A DNA stretch of 16,723 nucleotides. It comes from JAJCYE01 sp036260105. GTDB taxonomy: Bacteria > Actinomycetota > CADDZG01 > JAHWKV01. Both the position numbers and the translations under genes were made by a program. Each line of letters begins with the position of its first letter. The first letter of the stretch is position 1. The notes below the pieces were generated by a model, which had not been told where the DNA came from, did no database searches, and was given only the letters and a program-made list of their open reading frames with translations. Where the stretch lies: contig DATAAN010000014.1 in the NCBI GenBank assembly GCA_036260105.1, positions 1 to 16,723 on the forward strand. The letters are read 5' to 3'. Below, one piece after another: positions 14,974 to 16,723 of the stretch.

Positions 14974-15230
14974 TGCCCTTCTTCGAGTGGGTTCGCAAGA
15001 ACTCCGAGCACTATCTGCTGGAGGCGTCCCAGCGTGACATGGCACGAAAGTACCTCGGGGTCGAGCCGCCCGTCTCCGGCGCCAGCCTGGAGGCAATCTT
15101 CTTCCGGCGCCTGTTCGTGCCGATCTACCGCCGCATCCCATGGTTTATCCGCCGGGCGATCCTGCTCGCCATGCCGGGAAGCCACCGGCAGGAATGGGCC
15201 GGCCGCTCGCCGCCCGCGAAACCGAATTAA
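14973..15230 (+). CDS. Small basic protein of unknown function
   Basis: An 85-residue protein that I do not recognise. The N-terminal half is polar (EWVRKNSEHYLLEASQRDMA); the middle, about residues 41-68, is hydrophobic interrupted by Arg pairs (FFRRLF, IYRRIPWFIRRAILLAM), which suggests an amphipathic membrane-associating helix rather than a clean transmembrane span. The tail is short and proline-rich. ATG 14973 shares its A with the TGA stop of the flavoprotein gene (TGATG), so the two are almost certainly co-translated. It may anchor the flavoprotein to the membrane or act as its partner; this is inference from coupling and composition. Confidence 0.75.
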   Translation: MPFFEWVRKNSEHYLLEASQRDMARKYLGVEPPVSGASLEAIFFRRLFVPIYRRIPWFIRRAILLAMPGSHRQEWAGRSPPAKPN

Positions 15231-15271
15231 GCCGCAGCACACGGAACGGACCAGACATAGGGAGGTTGTCC

Positions 15272-15757
15272 ATGGCAGATATTGTTGGTGAGCGAGTACC
15301 CAAGGGCTCGGCAATCGTCGACTACGACGACAAGGTTTTTCCAGATTATGACGCAGAGCCGGGGCAGAAGGCGTACGTCTTCATGCACACGGTGCCTTTC
15401 GAGGGTTCGGTCGGCATCGTGAACATGCTCACCGCCACCCGGCTCATCCGGAAGGGCTTCGACCTCAGCCTGGTGCTGTTCGGTCCCGCCTCGCTGATGG
15501 CCTCGGCCACCCGCGGCTTCCCGAACGTCGGCGACGCCGCGTTCCCGGGCCACCTGAACTACAACAACCAGCTGCAGACGATCATGGACGAGGGCGGCAA
15601 GATCTACGCCTGCAGGTTCTCCGCCGCTGCCCTCTACGGCATGCGTGAGGTCGACATGATCGAAGGCGTCATCCCGATCCACCCCCGTGACGTTGCGGAC
15701 GCCGCCATCCAGGCTTGGAGGGAAGGCGCCTTCGTCATGAACACCTGGAACCTGTAG
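15272..15757 (+). CDS. MSMEG_0572/Sll0783-family nitrogen starvation response protein
   Basis: A 161-residue protein of the MSMEG_0572/Sll0783 family, recognised by the highly conserved blocks VFMHTVPFEGSVG (about 33-45), NMLTATRLIRKGFD, ASATRGFPNVGDAAFPG and CRFSAAALYGMRE, and a C-terminal MNTWNL. The fold is probably DsrE-like. The Synechocystis member is strongly induced by nitrogen starvation, and the family is a constant member of Nit1 clusters with a nitrilase, radical SAM protein, acetyltransferase and AIR-synthase-like protein. Its biochemical activity is not known. ATG 15272 has a perfect GGGAGG six bases upstream; the frame is open further left but without support. It lies 41 bases after the small basic protein gene. 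Confidence 0.92.
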   Translation: MADIVGERVPKGSAIVDYDDKVFPDYDAEPGQKAYVFMHTVPFEGSVGIVNMLTATRLIRKGFDLSLVLFGPASLMASATRGFPNVGDAAFPGHLNYNNQLQTIMDEGGKIYACRFSAAALYGMREVDMIEGVIPIHPRDVADAAIQAWREGAFVMNTWNL

Positions 15758-15787
15758 ACCGCTTCACCGCATCATCCATCTCCACAA

Positions 15788-16456
15788 GTGACAGTGGGCG
15801 CCACGCCCGATCGTAGGGAGCTGGAGGCGGTCCGCCAATGGCGGGCAGCCGAGCAGCGTCTTTACCCGGCCGTTCTGAACTGGCCGGAAGGGTACGACCG
15901 CTACCTGTCGCTCGTGCGGGCGATCGTCGACGAGCTCGGGTCCGTCGGAAGCGTGGGTGACCTGGTCGATTTATTCGACCGGGTCACCGAGATCGCATCC
16001 GGCGCGGCCCGGGCTCGTTCCGTTCCAACGGCAGGGCTGGACCTGGATCTCGCCGCCGGCGCCGCATTCTGCCTTCGACATCGCGAGGTGGTAGCCGAGG
16101 ACCGCCGTCGGGAGGCGATCCGGAGAATCGAGGCGGCCCGAGCGGGTGGCCAGACCTGGGTCTCACTCGACGACGCCCGGCCGTGGGAAGAGATGCCGTT
16201 CCCTCCATGGCGGACCATTGAGATGCACCTCCCGGACGGTACCGGGCTACATTTGTGGGCCGAAGAAAGCCTTGACTCCGATTGGGGGGTCGAATTCGGG
16301 GTAGAGGTAGTCCGGCTGGATCCAGAGACGGGCCAGTGGCGCGCGAACGAGCCAGTGGTCGCCCGCCAAACTTTCACCGAGTACGAGCGGCTACAGGAAG
16401 CCGTCGCCGAACTAAAGGCTCGTTACGATTCCCGGCAAAAGCCCCACACGCTTTGA
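15788..16456 (+). CDS. Hypothetical protein of 222 residues
   Basis: Not recognised. The N-terminal part (REL-AVRQWRAAEQRLYPAVL, then YDRYLSLVRAIVDELGSVG) is helical and charged. A middle segment AGAAFCLRHREVVAEDRRREAIRRIEAAR looks like a long helix, and the C-terminal third is beta-rich with WRTIEMHLPDGTGLHLWAEES. No signal peptide or membrane segment is present. GTG 15788 or GTG 15794 could be the start; neither has a clear ribosome binding site, and the gap to the previous gene is 30 bases, so reinitiation is likely. It occupies the place between the MSMEG_0572-family gene and the radical SAM gene where a nitrilase would be expected in many Nit1 clusters. It has no nitrilase motif. Confidence 0.75.
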   Translation: MTVGATPDRRELEAVRQWRAAEQRLYPAVLNWPEGYDRYLSLVRAIVDELGSVGSVGDLVDLFDRVTEIASGAARARSVPTAGLDLDLAAGAAFCLRHREVVAEDRRREAIRRIEAARAGGQTWVSLDDARPWEEMPFPPWRTIEMHLPDGTGLHLWAEESLDSDWGVEFGVEVVRLDPETGQWRANEPVVARQTFTEYERLQEAVAELKARYDSRQKPHTL

Positions 16457-16481
16457 CATACCGCGCACCTGGACGCATGAT
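16453..16481 (+). promoter_or_regulatory. Predicted promoter before the last gene
   Basis: TTGACA (16453-16458), a perfect -35 hexamer overlapping the stop of the upstream gene, lies exactly 17 bases before CATGAT (16476-16481), a four-of-six -10 match. Transcription would start near 16488. Confidence 0.5.
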
Positions 16482-16491
16482 GTCTTTGTCG

Positions 16492-16505
16492 TTTGGTATA
16501 CGAAA
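16492..16505. promoter_or_regulatory. GTATAC-centred palindromic operator candidate
   Basis: TTTGGTATACGAAA is a 14-base inverted repeat with a single mismatched pair (TTTnGTATACnAAA). It lies just downstream of the predicted -10, where a bound repressor would block transcription. The GT-AT-AC core is typical of GntR-type operators, but no GntR gene is in the window. Confidence 0.45.
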
Positions 16506-16529
16506 GTTTCCTAAAGTGTTTGTTTTCCC

Positions 16530-16546
16530 GCTGGCGACACGCCGGC
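16530..16546 (+). repeat. Leader hairpin upstream of the last gene
   Basis: GCTGGCG, loop ACA, CGCCGGC: a seven-base-pair stem with one G-U pair. The bases after it are not T-rich, so it is not an intrinsic terminator. A smaller hairpin, CTCGA-ATCC-TCGAG, follows just before the ribosome binding site. Confidence 0.4.
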
Positions 16547-16600
16547 TTCAGAAAGTCGGGATCTAGCAGCTCGAATCCTCGAGAAGTCTGGAGGAGCTGT

Positions 16601-16723
16601 ATGGGCACGAATGGCAACGGCACGGCAGAAGCTAAGCCCGATCTCGGGCGGCTGCTGGTCGAGCTCCAACGGTACGGCGTCCAAGTAGAGGAAATCGGTG
16701 CTCGATCGGGCGGCGCCGGACCC
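16601..16723 (+). CDS. Start of a probable MSMEG_0568-type radical SAM protein (3'-partial)
   Basis: Forty-one codons from ATG 16601 to the window edge, open throughout, with a strong GGAGGAG four bases upstream. The translated N-terminus contains LLVELQRYGVQVEEIGARS followed by GGAGP. A LLxELQxxGV segment followed by RxGGAGP is how the MSMEG_0568-family radical SAM proteins of Nit1 clusters begin, and the neighbouring MSMEG_0572 and MSMEG_0565 homologues support this. The radical SAM CxxxCxxC motif would lie outside the window, so the identity cannot be confirmed here. The 144-base gap upstream holds its own promoter and operator candidates. Confidence 0.6.
   Translation, partial: MGTNGNGTAEAKPDLGRLLVELQRYGVQVEEIGARSGGAGP

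Noticed and set aside
16530..16546. Rho-independent terminator
   Set aside because: The stem is good but it is followed by TTCAGAAAG rather than a T-run, and it lies between a promoter and the gene it would serve.
1..16723. tRNA, rRNA, CRISPR array, insertion sequence or prophage genes
   Set aside because: No cloverleaf-like sequence, repeat-spacer pattern, transposase or integrase motifs were seen on either strand.

Overview
This is a GC-rich window of about 16.7 kb with dense, tightly overlapping genes and many GTG and TTG starts. The gene content includes an MSMEG_0565-type glycosyltransferase, an MSMEG_0572/Sll0783-family protein, CbtBA and a cobalt-type nitrile hydratase. Together these suggest a member of the Actinomycetota or a similar high-GC soil lineage. 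No rRNA, tRNA, insertion sequence, CRISPR array or prophage gene was seen. The common theme is catabolism and assimilation of C-N bonds: lyases, carbamoyl transfer, nitrile hydration and a nitrogen-starvation cluster.

Region 1 (1-3777, plus strand) is an overlapping operon. It has a cysteine-rich protein of unknown function, an adenylosuccinate lyase/carboxymuconate cycloisomerase-like enzyme, and an argininosuccinate lyase-like enzyme with altered active-site motifs.

Region 2 (3782-8926) holds the four components of the oxamate carbamoyltransferase system, as in E. coli AllF/FdrA, AllG/DUF1116, AllH/DUF2877 and carbamate kinase. They form two divergent arms. Carbamate kinase, FdrA and an OsmC-family protein run on the minus strand; DUF1116 and DUF2877 run on the plus strand. 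FdrA is interrupted by one in-frame TAA codon exactly between its two halves. If active, the set would phosphorolyse an N-carbamoyl compound to carbamoyl phosphate and then make ATP, CO2 and ammonia.

Region 3 (8951-11667, minus strand) is a five-gene unit in the order cbtB, cbtA, nitrile hydratase beta, alpha, accessory protein. The genes overlap or nearly touch. It pairs cobalt uptake (CbtBA) and a His-rich chaperone with a cobalt-type enzyme, so metal supply and use are encoded together.

Region 4 (11805-16723) has an XRE-cupin regulator and a glycosyltransferase on the minus strand, coupled by a TTGA overlap. Divergent from them is a plus-strand series: an FAD-dependent CoA-disulfide-reductase-like enzyme with a degenerate NAD(P)-binding motif, an 85-residue basic protein, the MSMEG_0572/Sll0783-family protein, an unknown 222-residue protein, and the first 41 codons of what looks like the MSMEG_0568-type radical SAM protein. 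This resembles a rearranged Nit1 (nitrilase/nitrogen starvation) cluster in which no nitrilase is visible inside the window, while a nitrile hydratase sits next door. The last gene has its own promoter-like region with a GTATAC-centred palindrome.
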